Below the pieces are notes generated by a model that was not told the DNA's origin, did not search any database, and worked only from the letters and a program-made list of their open reading frames with translations. The translations under genes were made by a program, and so were the position numbers. From Blastococcus colisei (GTDB taxonomy: Bacteria > Actinomycetota > Actinomycetes > Mycobacteriales > Geodermatophilaceae), in contig NZ_VFQE01000001.1 in NCBI RefSeq assembly GCF_006717095.1, positions 2,232,001 through 2,296,000 on the forward strand: a DNA stretch of 64,000 nt, written 5' to 3'. Numbering within the stretch: position 1 is the first letter of the stretch; every line of letters starts with the position of its first letter. Positions 26,790 through 35,378 of this stretch are shown in pieces.

Positions 26790-27764
26790 TCAGCTCGTCG
26801 CGCCGTTGACGGTGATCGTGTCGAGCAGGCCGTACTCGATGCCGTAGCTGTTCATGATCTCGGCGTACGTGCCGTCGTCGACCAGCTGCTGGTACGCCTG
26901 GGCGAGCACCTCGGTGAGCCCGGAGAGGTCCTTGCTCAGCATCACGCCGACCGGAACCGGGAGCTCCTCGACGTAGGCGATGGTGAGCGCACCGTCGGAC
27001 TGCTTGACGGCGTTGATCGCGATCGGCTCACCGGTGACCAGGGCGTCGGCGCGGCCGGCGGTCAGGGACGTGATCGCCGAGACGCTGGTGTCCGCCTGCA
27101 CCGGGATCGGCGCCGGCAGGCCGGCCTCCTCGCACAGGGTGAGCAGCGAACCCGGAGTCGTCCGGTCGGTCAGCTGCGCCAGCTGCACCGTGCCGACGGC
27201 AGCGACCACGTCGAGGCCACAGAGGTCCTCGGTGCTCTCGATGCCCTCCGGGTTGCACTGCTGGGTCAACGCGGCCCGCGAGCCGGTGCTGTAGTCGATG
27301 AAGTCACCGAGCTCCTGACGCTCCAGGGTGTCGGTGAACGCGCCGGCGATGCCGTCGACCTGCCCGGCGCCGTACTCCTGCAGCGCGTTCTGGCTTTGCT
27401 GGAAGACGACCTCGACACCGGCCAGCTGACCGGCGGCGCGCAGCAGGTCGGCCTCGTAGCCGCGCTGCTCGCCGTCCTTGCCGAAGTTGATCGGCGGCAG
27501 GTCCGGGGCGACGCCGATGACCAGTGGCTCGTCCCGGAATACGGCCGGCACCTGGTCGGCGAGCGCCTCGTCGGCCTGCAGGGAGAGCAGCTCCGGTGCG
27601 GCGAACGGGTCGCCGGAGATGTCCGGGTCGTCGCAGGCAGCGGAGGTCTCCGCCGCAGCTGCCGCGGACTCCGGGTCCTCGACCTGGGCGCCGCAGGCGG
27701 CGACCAGGCCCGCCGCCAGGGCGAGCGGCAGGAGACGGGTCAGGAAGGTACGGGACGTGCGCAT
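26790..27764 (-). CDS. Polar amino acid-type ABC transporter substrate-binding lipoprotein
   Basis: 324 residues from ATG 27764. Signal peptide of lipoprotein type: RTFLTRLLPLALAAGLVAACG, with the lipobox Cys at residue 24. An SBP family 3 fold follows (PLVIGVAPDLPPINF, GYEADLLRAAGQLAGVEVVFQ, GRADALVTGEPIAINAV). Family 3 proteins bind amino acids or opines outside the membrane and hand them to the permease encoded next door. Two cysteine pairs in the mature part (for example CNPEGIESTEDLCG) may form disulfides. It follows the permease gene by 50 bp. The specific ligand is not readable. Confidence 0.92.
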   Translation of the reverse strand: MRTSRTFLTRLLPLALAAGLVAACGAQVEDPESAAAAAETSAACDDPDISGDPFAAPELLSLQADEALADQVPAVFRDEPLVIGVAPDLPPINFGKDGEQRGYEADLLRAAGQLAGVEVVFQQSQNALQEYGAGQVDGIAGAFTDTLERQELGDFIDYSTGSRAALTQQCNPEGIESTEDLCGLDVVAAVGTVQLAQLTDRTTPGSLLTLCEEAGLPAPIPVQADTSVSAITSLTAGRADALVTGEPIAINAVKQSDGALTIAYVEELPVPVGVMLSKDLSGLTEVLAQAYQQLVDDGTYAEIMNSYGIEYGLLDTITVNGATS

Positions 27765-27814
27765 GGCAGAACTCCTCGGGAGCAGAGCAGGGGGATGCGG
27801 GGAGCTGGGAGAGG

Positions 27815-28744
27815 TCAACGGCGGGTCGCCGAGCGGGCGACCAGCCGCTCGATGCCCAGCTGCAGCAGGGACAGTGCTGCGGTCAGCACGAGGTACCAGA
27901 AGGTCGCGACGAGCAGCAGCGGCGTCTGCTGCAGGTTGCGGGCACCGATCTCCATGACAGCGGAGAACAGGTCGGTGACCGACGCGAGGATGACCACGGC
28001 CGTGGTCTTGGTCATGGCGATGACATTGTTGAAGAACGGCGGGATGACCACCGGCAGGATCTGCGGGGCGAGCACCCGGCGACGGATCTGGCCGGGGGTC
28101 ATGCCTACCGCGCGGGCGGCCTCCAGCTGCCCGGGTGGGACCGCAGCGATGCCACCGCGGAGCACCTCTGCGAGGTAGGCCGACTCGTTGAAGCTCAGTC
28201 CGATGATTGCGCCCACGACGGGCGCGACCAGCAGGTTGGTGTCGAAGAAGAGGAACTCGGGACCGAACGGGATCCCCAGGGAGATGACCGGGTAGAGCTG
28301 GGCGAGGTACACCCAGAAGATCACCTGCACGATGACCGGCACGCCACGGAAGAACCAGATGTACCAGCCGGCGATCGTTGACAGCACCCGACTCGAGGAC
28401 AGCCGCATCCCGGCGATGAGAGAGCCGAGGACCAGGCCCACGCCGACGGCACCGGCCGTGAGCACGATGGTCGTCACCAGGCCGCCCAGCACCATCTCGT
28501 CGAACAGGTACTCGCCGACGACATCCCAGCGCCAGCGCTCGTTGGTGATGACGCTGTTGGCCAGCATCGCCAGGATGACCGCCAGCAGGGCGTAGCTGAC
28601 CAGCCGCCACGGGTGCTTGCGGCGGACCAGTGCCAGGCCCGGGGGAGTGGGCTCCGTGCCGGCGGGGGCGGTCGCGGTGGGGGCAGCGGTGCTCACGGCG
28701 GCTCCGGGTAGGGGGAGGGTCTCGGCGACGGTGCGGGCGCTCAC
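27815..28744 (-). CDS. Amino acid ABC transporter permease (HisM/GlnP type)
   Basis: 309 residues with a long Ala/Pro/Thr-rich cytoplasmic head and at least five transmembrane helices. The binding-protein-dependent permease signature for the ATPase contact ([29 protein letters not shown]) lies near residue 218. It also has [14 protein letters not shown] and [15 protein letters not shown], both typical of polar amino acid permeases. Its GTG start overlaps the ATPase stop. It carries both half-transporter functions alone, so it should act as a homodimer. Confidence 0.92.
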   Translation of the reverse strand: MSARTVAETLPLPGAAVSTAAPTATAPAGTEPTPPGLALVRRKHPWRLVSYALLAVILAMLANSVITNERWRWDVVGEYLFDEMVLGGLVTTIVLTAGAVGVGLVLGSLIAGMRLSSSRVLSTIAGWYIWFFRGVPVIVQVIFWVYLAQLYPVISLGIPFGPEFLFFDTNLLVAPVVGAIIGLSFNESAYLAEVLRGGIAAVPPGQLEAARAVGMTPGQIRRRVLAPQILPVVIPPFFNNVIAMTKTTAVVILASVTDLFSAVMEIGARNLQQTPLLLVATFWYLVLTAALSLLQLGIERLVARSATRR

Positions 28745-29565
28745 TGGACGCGCGCCAGGAACTCGCGGGTGCGGGGATGCGTGGGATGCCCGAAGACCTC
28801 GGCGGGCGTGCCGTACTCGACGATGCGGCCCGCGTCGACGAAGGCGACGCGGTCGGCGACCTCATGGGCGAAGGCCATCTCGTGGGTGACCACGATCATG
28901 GTCATCCCGGCCTCGGCCAATTGCTTCATGACGCCGAGCACTTCGCCGACGAGCTCGGGGTCCAGCGCGCTGGTGGGCTCGTCGAACAGCATCAGCTGCG
29001 GGTCCATCGCCAGAGCGCGGGCGATGGCGACGCGCTGCTGCTGCCCTCCGGAGAGCTGGCGCGGATACATGCCGGCGCGGTCGGAGAGGCCGACCCGGGC
29101 CAGCAGGTCCTCGGCGCGACGCCGGGCCTGCGCGCGGGCGACGCCGGCGACGACGACGGGCCCCTCCATGACGTTCTCCAGCGCCGTCCGGTTGGGGAAC
29201 AGGTTGAACTGCTGGAAGACCATGCCGATGTGCCGGCGCTGGGCGGCGGCCTCGCGCGGGGACAGTTCGTAGCGTCGGCCATCGCGCAGCCGGACGCCGA
29301 TCAGCTCCCCGTTCACCTCGATGACGCCGTCGGTGGTCTCCTCGAGGCCGTTGACGCAACGGAGCATCGTCGACTTGCCGGAGCCCGAGGCGCCGATCAC
29401 GCAGACAACCTGACCCCGCTCGATGGTGAGGTCGATGCCGCGCAGGACCTCGATGGCGCCGAAGGACTTCCAGACGTTGCGAAAGGTGACCATGGGAGCG
29501 GTGTCGGTCGCCTCCGCCCGGTCGGGCCGGGCCTTCGTCTCTGTCGGCTGAACCACGATGACCAC
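28741..29565 (-). CDS. Amino acid ABC transporter ATP-binding protein (GlnQ/HisP type)
   Basis: 274 residues, first gene of a five-gene operon on the minus strand (ATPase, permease, binding protein, M20, YtcJ). Walker [10 protein letters not shown] (about 58-66), Q-loop FQQFNLF (about 119-125), signature LSGGQQQR (about 166-173), Walker [13 protein letters not shown] and H-loop VTHEM. The [17 protein letters not shown]-type Q-loop is specific for polar amino acid importers. A LysR-type operator stands 66-109 bp upstream of its start, so the operon is probably controlled by the divergent LysR gene. Confidence 0.94.
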   Translation of the reverse strand: MVIVVQPTETKARPDRAEATDTAPMVTFRNVWKSFGAIEVLRGIDLTIERGQVVCVIGASGSGKSTMLRCVNGLEETTDGVIEVNGELIGVRLRDGRRYELSPREAAAQRRHIGMVFQQFNLFPNRTALENVMEGPVVVAGVARAQARRRAEDLLARVGLSDRAGMYPRQLSGGQQQRVAIARALAMDPQLMLFDEPTSALDPELVGEVLGVMKQLAEAGMTMIVVTHEMAFAHEVADRVAFVDAGRIVEYGTPAEVFGHPTHPRTREFLARVQ

Positions 29566-29630
29566 CTGTCCTACCGGGGTCGGCGCCCCGCTCGACTGCG
29601 TTGAGGAAGAGTGACGGCGAACACGTCAGA

Positions 29631-29674
29631 CAGTCCAATGCCGTTTGAGCGTCGTCGCCATGCCGTCGCGGCAT
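29631..29674. promoter_or_regulatory. LysR-type operator, copy 1
   Basis: A two-part site: CAGTCCAATGCCG (29631-29643), 16 bases, then the palindrome ATGCCGTCGCGGCAT (29660-29674, ATGCC-N5-GGCAT). It lies between the divergent ABC operon (start 29565) and the LysR gene (start 29686). The palindrome is distal and the GGCATTGGAC half-site proximal to the transporter promoter, as in LysR recognition and activation sites. An almost identical arrangement exists at 31806-31849. Confidence 0.75.
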
Positions 29675-29685
29675 AGGCTTGGCGC

Positions 29686-30579
29686 GTGGACCTTCGCCGT
29701 GTCGAGCACTTCCTCGCCGTCGTCGATGCCGGCACGGTGACCGCCGCCGCGGGGCAGATCCGGATCGCGCAACCGGCGCTCAGCCGTCAGCTGCTCCAGT
29801 TCGAACGCGACCTCGGCATCCGGCTCTTCGACCGAGCGCGCGGGCGACTGGCTCTCACTCCCGCCGGCCGGGAGTTCGTGCCGGTCGCCCGGGAGCTCAT
29901 GGCCCATGCCGACCGCACGCAGGCCGCCGCGCGGCATCTGGCCGAGGGCGTGCTCGACCGGCTCCTGGTCGCGGCACCCACGGCAACCATCAGCGAGCTG
30001 CTGGCACCCTTCCTCAGCACGCTCCGCCGCGACGATCCCCTGGTGCTGGTGCGCGAGGTGTCCCCGACGCGCGCCTACGCCGCGCTCGAGACGGGAGCCG
30101 ACCTCGCGATCTCACCGGCCCCGGTGACCGGCTCGCTCGCGCACCTCCACATCGGCGCAGTGCCACTGCGGGCCCACGTCTCGCCGGACCATCCCTGGGC
30201 GCAGCGGTCCGGGACGGTAGAGCTGGCCGAGCTCGTCGAGGAGCGACTGCTCCTGCTGCCGCAGGACAACGTGTCGCGCATCGAACTCGACCTCGCCGTG
30301 GCGCGGGCCGGCCTGGCCTACGGCGACGTGACGGAGTGCGCGGTGGGCCGCGTCATCCAGGCCCATGCGGCAGCCGGGCACGGGGTCGGCGTCGTCACGG
30401 ACCTGCCCCGGTTCGGGGCTCGGAGCCTCCGGATCGCCCCTCCCGATTCGTCCGGGGAGCCGCTGCGGATCGTCCTCCATGCCGCCTGGGACCCGACGCA
30501 CTTCGCCGCCGACGTCATCGAGTCCATGGCTCGGCGGATCGGATCCTTCCTGGCAACGGTCGATCAGGCGGCACGCTGA
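29686..30579 (+). CDS. LysR family transcriptional regulator
   Basis: 297 residues from GTG 29686. Winged HTH at residues 1-60 (LRRVEHFLAVVDAGTVTAAAGQIRIAQPALSRQLLQFERDLGIRLFDRARGRLALTPAG), then a periplasmic-binding-protein-like effector domain. It is divergent from the amino acid ABC operon and overlaps its control region, which is the classic LysR layout, so it probably activates that operon. A second copy of the operator upstream of the cyclodeaminase gene suggests a two-operon regulon. It converges with the cyclodeaminase gene with 9 bp between stops. Confidence 0.94.
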   Translation: MDLRRVEHFLAVVDAGTVTAAAGQIRIAQPALSRQLLQFERDLGIRLFDRARGRLALTPAGREFVPVARELMAHADRTQAAARHLAEGVLDRLLVAAPTATISELLAPFLSTLRRDDPLVLVREVSPTRAYAALETGADLAISPAPVTGSLAHLHIGAVPLRAHVSPDHPWAQRSGTVELAELVEERLLLLPQDNVSRIELDLAVARAGLAYGDVTECAVGRVIQAHAAAGHGVGVVTDLPRFGARSLRIAPPDSSGEPLRIVLHAAWDPTHFAADVIESMARRIGSFLATVDQAAR

Positions 30580-30588
30580 CCCCTAGCC

Positions 30589-31620
30589 TCACACCCCGAT
30601 CGGCGACAGCGCAGTGACCATGCCGAACAGGTCCTTGGGGTCCTCTGGGTCGGCCACCAGGTCGATGTGGGTGACCCACGGAGTGCCGCGCACGGCGTCG
30701 CGTAGATATCGCAGCGCGGAGAAATCCTCGATCGCGAAGCCCACCGAGTCGAAGACGGTCACCTCGTCGCGGGAGGTCCGGCCCGGACGGCGGTCGGCCA
30801 GCACCGCCCAGAGTTCTGTGACGGGGAAGTCGGGCTCCACGGCCTGGATCTCACCCTCGACCCGGGTCTGGGGTGTGTACTCGACGAAGACCTCCGCGGA
30901 ACGCAGGATCTCCGGGTCGAGTTCGGTCTTGCCGGGGCAGTCGCCGCCGACCGCGTTGATGTGCATGCCGGGCTCGATCCAGTCGAGCGGCAGCACGGTC
31001 GCGCGCGCCTTGTCGGCGGTGCACGTGGTGACGACGTCCGCTGCGCGGACAGCCTCGCGGCCAGAGGTCGCGAGGGTGACGTCGAAGCCGAGCGGCTCGA
31101 GGTTCCGCGCGACCTTGTCCATCGCGCCCGGATCGGTGTCCCAGACGGTGATCTGGTCGATGCCGAGCGCGCTGCGCATCCCCATGGCCTGGAACTCCGC
31201 CTGGCTACCCGCTCCGATCAGCGCGAGGCGCCGCGAGTCCGGACGGGCCAGAGCCTTGGCCGCGACGGCCGAGGTCGCCGCGGTCCGCAGTGCGGTGAGC
31301 AGCGTCATCTCGGCGAGGAGCACCGGATAGCCGGTGGACACATCCGCCAGTGCCCCGAAGGCGGTGACGGTCTGGAAGCCGCGGGCAGGGTTGGAGGGGT
31401 GACCGTTGACGTACTTGAAGGCGTAGGTCACCGAGTCGCTGGTGGGCATCAGTTCGATGACGCCGAAGGGCGTGTGGCTGGCGACCCTCGGCGTCCTGTC
31501 GAAGGATTCCCAGCGGAGGAAGTCCTCACGGATGTACCGGGTCATCCCGGCGATGCTCGACTCGGCTCCGGCGGCGGCGATCCAGCGAACCATGTCGTGG
31601 ACGCCGACGAACTCGGTCAT
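30589..31620 (-). CDS. Ornithine cyclodeaminase / mu-crystallin family protein
   Basis: 343 residues from ATG 31620 with GGAAGG upstream. NAD-binding loop LALIGAGSQAEFQAMGM (about 131-147), an N-terminal substrate domain containing PFGVIELMPTSDSVTYAFKYVNGHPSNPARGFQTVTAFGALADVSTGYPVLLAEMT, and INAVGGDCPGKTELDPEIL. The family deaminates ornithine to proline or reduces cyclic imino acids and related compounds. Neighbouring transporter and amidohydrolase genes suggest that it acts on the liberated amino acid. The operator copy lies 186 bp upstream of the start. Enzyme specificity is open. Confidence 0.9.
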   Translation of the reverse strand: MTEFVGVHDMVRWIAAAGAESSIAGMTRYIREDFLRWESFDRTPRVASHTPFGVIELMPTSDSVTYAFKYVNGHPSNPARGFQTVTAFGALADVSTGYPVLLAEMTLLTALRTAATSAVAAKALARPDSRRLALIGAGSQAEFQAMGMRSALGIDQITVWDTDPGAMDKVARNLEPLGFDVTLATSGREAVRAADVVTTCTADKARATVLPLDWIEPGMHINAVGGDCPGKTELDPEILRSAEVFVEYTPQTRVEGEIQAVEPDFPVTELWAVLADRRPGRTSRDEVTVFDSVGFAIEDFSALRYLRDAVRGTPWVTHIDLVADPEDPKDLFGMVTALSPIGV

Positions 31621-31805
31621 GTCAGTGCCTTCCTGTGGACGTCCCCATGCGGACGGTGCGGAGGGCCGCCGTCCTCCGGAGGAGGAACCGGCCAACTGAT
31701 CACCCCTCCGTCCAGCCCACCACGGGCGATACGCGCCGGTGCGGCCATGTCAGGACGCGTCGGACCACGGTGTGTCCGCGACCAGCGTGGAGGGGTAGGC
31801 GCGCG

Positions 31806-31849
31806 CAGTCCAATGCCGAATTGCTGGGCGTCCCATGCCACACCGGCAT
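31806..31849. promoter_or_regulatory. LysR-type operator, copy 2
   Basis: CAGTCCAATGCCG (31806-31818), 16 bases, then ATGCC-ACACC-GGCAT (31835-31849). Order, sequence and the 29-base offset between the two parts equal copy 1 at 29631-29674. It lies 186 bp upstream of the ornithine cyclodeaminase start and 26 bp after the livF stop, in a 254 bp gap. The palindrome alone could be a hairpin after livF, but the shared CAGTCCAATGCCG block favours an operator. I see nothing else in 31621-31805. Confidence 0.7.
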
Positions 31850-31874
31850 GCAGCCTCGCGACGACGGCAGGGGG

Positions 31875-32576
31875 TCAGGCCACGCCGAGCAGCGTGTGGG
31901 CGACCGAGCTGTCGCTGCGGAACTCCCGCGTGCTGGACCGGTGCGCGATCACGCCCTTGTCCATGACCGCGATGTCGTCGGCGACGGCGAACGCGAGGTG
32001 CAGGTCCTGCTCGACGACCACCAGGGTGACCCCTTCGGCCTTCATCCGGCCGATCGCCACGCCGATCAGGTCCACGACCGCGGGCGCCAGTCCGTCCGAG
32101 GGCTCGTCCATGAGCACCAGGCGTGGATTGGTCAGCAGGGCGCGCGCGATGGCCAGCATCTGCTGTTCGCCGCCCGAGAGCTGGCCGGCAGCGTGCCGCC
32201 GGCGTTCCCCGAGACGGGGGAACAGGTCCAGCACCCGGTCCATGTCCCACGGCCCACGGCCCCGTCCACGCCGGGCGGCCAGGTCCAGGTGCTCGGTCAC
32301 GCTGAGCGGTGCCCAGACCCGCCGTCCTTGCGGCACCAGACCGACACCCGCTCGTGCGATCACGTCCGAACGGCGTCCCGCCAGGTCGACGCCGTCGAGC
32401 CGGACGGTGCCCCGGGAGGGGTGCACCAGCCCCATCAGCGTGTTGATCAGCGTGCTCTTGCCCACGCCGTTGCGGCCGAGGAGCCCGAGCACCTGACCGG
32501 CGGCCACGTCGAGGTCGACGCCCTGCAGCACGGTGCTGCGCTTGTAACCCGACTCCAGGTCGCGGACCTCGAGCAC
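31875..32576 (-). CDS. livF: Branched-chain-type ABC transporter ATP-binding protein, LivF-like
   Basis: 233 residues from GTG 32576, 1 bp after the livG stop. Walker A GRNGVGKST (about 34-42), Q-loop LVPQGRRVW, signature LSGGEQQM (about 133-140), Walker B LVLMDEPSDGLAP, then VEQD at the switch. VPQGRRVWAPLSVTEHLDLA is the LivF subtype. It is the last gene of a five-gene importer operon beside aromatic-acid genes. In that setting Liv-type systems often import aromatic acids such as benzoate or anthranilate derivatives, so branched-chain amino acid transport is less likely. Specificity is inference. Confidence 0.9.
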   Translation of the reverse strand: MLEVRDLESGYKRSTVLQGVDLDVAAGQVLGLLGRNGVGKSTLINTLMGLVHPSRGTVRLDGVDLAGRRSDVIARAGVGLVPQGRRVWAPLSVTEHLDLAARRGRGRGPWDMDRVLDLFPRLGERRRHAAGQLSGGEQQMLAIARALLTNPRLVLMDEPSDGLAPAVVDLIGVAIGRMKAEGVTLVVVEQDLHLAFAVADDIAVMDKGVIAHRSSTREFRSDSSVAHTLLGVA

Positions 32577-32577
32577 G

Positions 32578-33369
32578 TCAGCTCACCTCCAGATGGGCGG
32601 CGCCGCTGCCGTCGAGGAACAGCGACTCCCGGCCGGTGCCGAGGTAGGCCTCCTGCACGGCCTCGCTCGTGCGGACCTCGTCCGGCGTCCCGGTCAGCAG
32701 CACCCGGCCCAGGTGCAGCACCGTCACCGAGGTCGCCAGCGCGAACACCACGTCGAGGTCGTGCTCCACGATGACGAGCGTCACCGACTCCGGCAACGAC
32801 TTGAGCAGGCCGACGAGCTGGGCGCTCTCGGCCGGTGACATGCCGGCGGCCGGCTCGTCGAGGAGCAGCAGCCGGGGCTCGCAGGCCAGCGCCACGGCGA
32901 CCTCCACCTGGCGCCGCTCTCCGTGCGAGAGGGCGGCGACGGGCGTCGCGGCACGGCCGGCCAGCCCGACGTCGGAGAGGAGCGCCTCCACCCGTTCCCG
33001 CGCGGCCGCCTGCCGGCGCGGCACGAGGGAGTGCCGGCTGCTGTGGCGGCGTTGCGCGGCCAGCAGGACGTTCTGCTGCACCGTCTGGGTGAGGAAGAGG
33101 CTCGAGTGCTGCAGGGTCTGGCTGATCCCACGCCGGGCCCGCTGGTGCTCCGACAGCCGGGAGATGTCCGAGCCGGCCAGGCTGATCGTGCCGGCCGACA
33201 ACGGCAGCGCGCCGGTGATCAGCTTGAACAGGGTGCTCTTGCCGGCTCCGTTGGGCCCGATGAGCGCATGGCGCGCGCCGGCGGGAACCTCCAGGCGGAC
33301 GTCGTCGACCGCCTTGAGCGCGCCGAAGTGCCGGGCCACGCCGGACAGGGACAGCAGCGGTGGACTCAT
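32578..33369 (-). CDS. livG: Branched-chain-type ABC transporter ATP-binding protein, LivG-like
   Basis: 263 residues from ATG 33369. Walker A GPNGAGKST (about 38-46), Q-loop TLQHSSLFLTQTVQQNVLLA, signature LSHGERRQVEVAVALA (a HGE variant usual in LivG), Walker B LLLLDEPAAGMSP, switch VIVEHDLDVVFALA. The start overlaps the livM stop by four bases, indicating translational coupling. The C-terminal extension ESLFLDGSGAAHLEVS is short. Partner of LivF in a heterodimeric ATPase. Confidence 0.92.
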   Translation of the reverse strand: MSPPLLSLSGVARHFGALKAVDDVRLEVPAGARHALIGPNGAGKSTLFKLITGALPLSAGTISLAGSDISRLSEHQRARRGISQTLQHSSLFLTQTVQQNVLLAAQRRHSSRHSLVPRRQAAARERVEALLSDVGLAGRAATPVAALSHGERRQVEVAVALACEPRLLLLDEPAAGMSPAESAQLVGLLKSLPESVTLVIVEHDLDVVFALATSVTVLHLGRVLLTGTPDEVRTSEAVQEAYLGTGRESLFLDGSGAAHLEVS

Positions 33370-34406
33370 GCCGGACCTCCTGGGAAGCGCTGCCGGCGGC
33401 CGAACAGGCCGCTGAGGCCGGCGAAGCCGCGGGGGAGCACGTAGACGGCGACGACGAACACCACGCCCAGCAGCAGCGGGCCGTGCCCGTCCAGCTGGGG
33501 GCCGAAGGTGTCCCGGACCAGCACGACGACCGCCGCGCCGAGGACCGGGCCCCACAGCGTCCCGGCGCCGCCGAGGATCACGGCCAGGAGGATCAGGGCG
33601 CTGGTGGTGAAGCCGGTGTCGCTCGGGTTGACGATGCGGACCAGGCCGGCCAGCAGGCCGCCGGCCAGGCCGGCGAAGCCGCCGGCGATCGTGAACGCGA
33701 CGAACTTGTAGCGGAAGGGGGAGTAGCCCAGCGACCGCATTCGCGGCTCGTTGTCCCGGATGCCGCGGAGCACGCCGCCGAAGGGCGAGTGCGCCACCAG
33801 CCACAGACCGAGGAAGCCCAGCAGCGCGACGGCCAGGATGTACCAGTAGACGTATCCGGCCAGGGTCAGGGGCTCGCCCCCGACGCGCACGCTGGGGATC
33901 CCGAACAGGCCGTTGGAGCCGCCGGTCACGTCGGAGAGGCTCTGCGCGAGCTGGTGCACCAGCTCCCCGATGGCCAGCGTCAGCATCAGGAAGTAGACGC
34001 CGCCGCTGCGCACCGCCAGCCACCCGGTCGCCGCCGCGGCCACGGCGCCGGCCACCGCGGCCAGCAGCACGGGGACGGGCGCCTCGCTGGTCCAGTGGAT
34101 CGACACCAGGCCTGCGGTGTAGGCGCCGACGCCAAAGTACGCGGCGTGCCCCAGCGACGGAAGTCCGGTGATCCCGACGAGCAGGTCGAGGCTGACGGCG
34201 AACAGCGCGAAGACCAGGATCCGGGACAGCGTGTTGGCCTCGAACGGCGCCAGGAACAGCGGGACGGCAGCGAGGAGCACCAGCAGTACCAGCACCGCCA
34301 CTGCGGGCAGGGAGCGGCCGAGCCGCCGGGACGGCGGAGGCGCGTCGTGCGTCGCCGTGGCCCCGGCGACGGACGGTTCGGTCGGCCTGTCGGCGTGCAC
34401 GGTCAT
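33366..34406 (-). CDS. livM: Branched-chain-type ABC transporter permease, LivM-like
   Basis: 346 residues, about nine or ten hydrophobic helices after a 30-residue soluble head. LivM markers: GLPSLGHAAYFGVGAYTAG, GVYFLMLTLAIGELVHQ, GGVLRGIRDNEPRMRSLGYSPFRYKFVAFTIAGGFAGLAGGL and GGAGTLWGPVLGAAVVV. The EAA-like loop is the IRDNE segment. Its start shares one base with the livH stop and its stop overlaps the livG start, so the importer genes are tightly coupled. Confidence 0.93.
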   Translation of the reverse strand: MTVHADRPTEPSVAGATATHDAPPPSRRLGRSLPAVAVLVLLVLLAAVPLFLAPFEANTLSRILVFALFAVSLDLLVGITGLPSLGHAAYFGVGAYTAGLVSIHWTSEAPVPVLLAAVAGAVAAAATGWLAVRSGGVYFLMLTLAIGELVHQLAQSLSDVTGGSNGLFGIPSVRVGGEPLTLAGYVYWYILAVALLGFLGLWLVAHSPFGGVLRGIRDNEPRMRSLGYSPFRYKFVAFTIAGGFAGLAGGLLAGLVRIVNPSDTGFTTSALILLAVILGGAGTLWGPVLGAAVVVLVRDTFGPQLDGHGPLLLGVVFVVAVYVLPRGFAGLSGLFGRRQRFPGGPA

Positions 34407-35287
34407 CAGTGGGCCACCTTCCCGGCGAAGAGTCCGCGCGGCCGGACGATGAGCACCAGTGCGAGCGTGCCGAACAGGATGAAGGACGCGATCTCGGGGA
34501 ACAATGCCCGGCCCAGCGACTCCACCTGGCCGATCACCAGGGCGCCCACCAGCGCGCCGCGGACCGACCCGAGCCCGCCGATGACGATGACGACGAGGGC
34601 CAGGATCAGGATCGTCTTGTCCAGGCCCGGACGTGCGCCGTAGACGGGGGCGGCCAGCACACCGGCCACGGAGGCCAGGAGAGAGCCCACTCCCAGTACC
34701 GCGAACTTCACCTTCCGGTTGTCGATGCCGAGGGCCGACACCATCTCCCGGTCGGCGACGCTGGCGCGCACGAGCGCCCCGAGGCTGGTCTTCTCCACCA
34801 CCAGCCAGACGACGAGGGCCAGCAGCAGACCCACTGCGATGAGCATGAGCCGGTAGGTGGGGTAGGAGCTGCCGGCGACGTCGACGCTGCCGGCCAGGCC
34901 GGGAGGCTCCGGCACGGAGAAGACGTCGTTGCCGTAGATGATCGACAGCGCCTCGGCCACGATCAGCGAGATGCCGAGCGTGAGCAGCGCCTGGTCGAGG
35001 ATCGGCCGCCGGGCCAGGGGTTCGGTCATGCCGGACAGCGCTCCGCCGGCCAGCAGCCCGATGAGTGCGGCGACCCCGAGAGCGGTGAGGAACCCGCCCC
35101 AGGACTCACCGGCGACGAACGTCACGGCGAGGTAGGAGCCGACCAGGAAGAACGCGCCGTGGGCGAGGTTGAGCACGTCCATCATCCCGAAGACGATCGA
35201 CAGCCCCACGGCGAGGATGAACAGCAACGAGCCGATGGCGAACCCGTTGAGAATGCTGACCAGGTTCGCGTCGAACCAGCCGGCCAT
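34406..35287 (-). CDS. livH: Branched-chain-type ABC transporter permease, LivH-like
   Basis: 293 residues from ATG 35287 with GGAGAGGAG just upstream. Eight or so hydrophobic helices. LivH signatures GLSIVFGMMDVLNLAHGAFFLVGSYLAV near residue 24, LVRASVADREMVSALGIDNRKVK near 183 and IVIGGLGSVRGALVGALVIGQVESLG near 232. A longer in-frame start exists but lacks a ribosome site. It pairs with LivM as the heteromeric channel. A stem-loop separates it from the binding-protein gene upstream. Confidence 0.93.
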   Translation of the reverse strand: MAGWFDANLVSILNGFAIGSLLFILAVGLSIVFGMMDVLNLAHGAFFLVGSYLAVTFVAGESWGGFLTALGVAALIGLLAGGALSGMTEPLARRPILDQALLTLGISLIVAEALSIIYGNDVFSVPEPPGLAGSVDVAGSSYPTYRLMLIAVGLLLALVVWLVVEKTSLGALVRASVADREMVSALGIDNRKVKFAVLGVGSLLASVAGVLAAPVYGARPGLDKTILILALVVIVIGGLGSVRGALVGALVIGQVESLGRALFPEIASFILFGTLALVLIVRPRGLFAGKVAH

Positions 35288-35320
35288 CGAGGTCTCCTCT
35301 CCGCGCGGATCGGCGGCCAC

Positions 35321-35346
35321 GGCCGGGAGGGGAGAACCTCCGGGCC
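35321..35346 (-). terminator. Intergenic stem-loop between livK-like and livH genes
   Basis: Arms GGCCGGGAGG (35321-35330) and CCTCCGGGCC (35337-35346) pair in 9 of 10 positions around GGAGAA. It lies 33 bp after the binding-protein stop. Stem-loops here usually stabilise the upstream mRNA so that binding protein is made in excess over permease. A partial terminator is the alternative reading. Confidence 0.55.
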
Positions 35347-35378
35347 GTGACCGCCGTCGCGGGACTAGCGCGACTGGG

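Noticed and set aside
31835-31849. ATGCC-N5-GGCAT as a terminator of livF
   Set aside because: The stem is only five to six pairs without a U-tract, and the same palindrome with the same upstream block occurs at 29631-29674 in a divergent promoter, where a terminator would be pointless.
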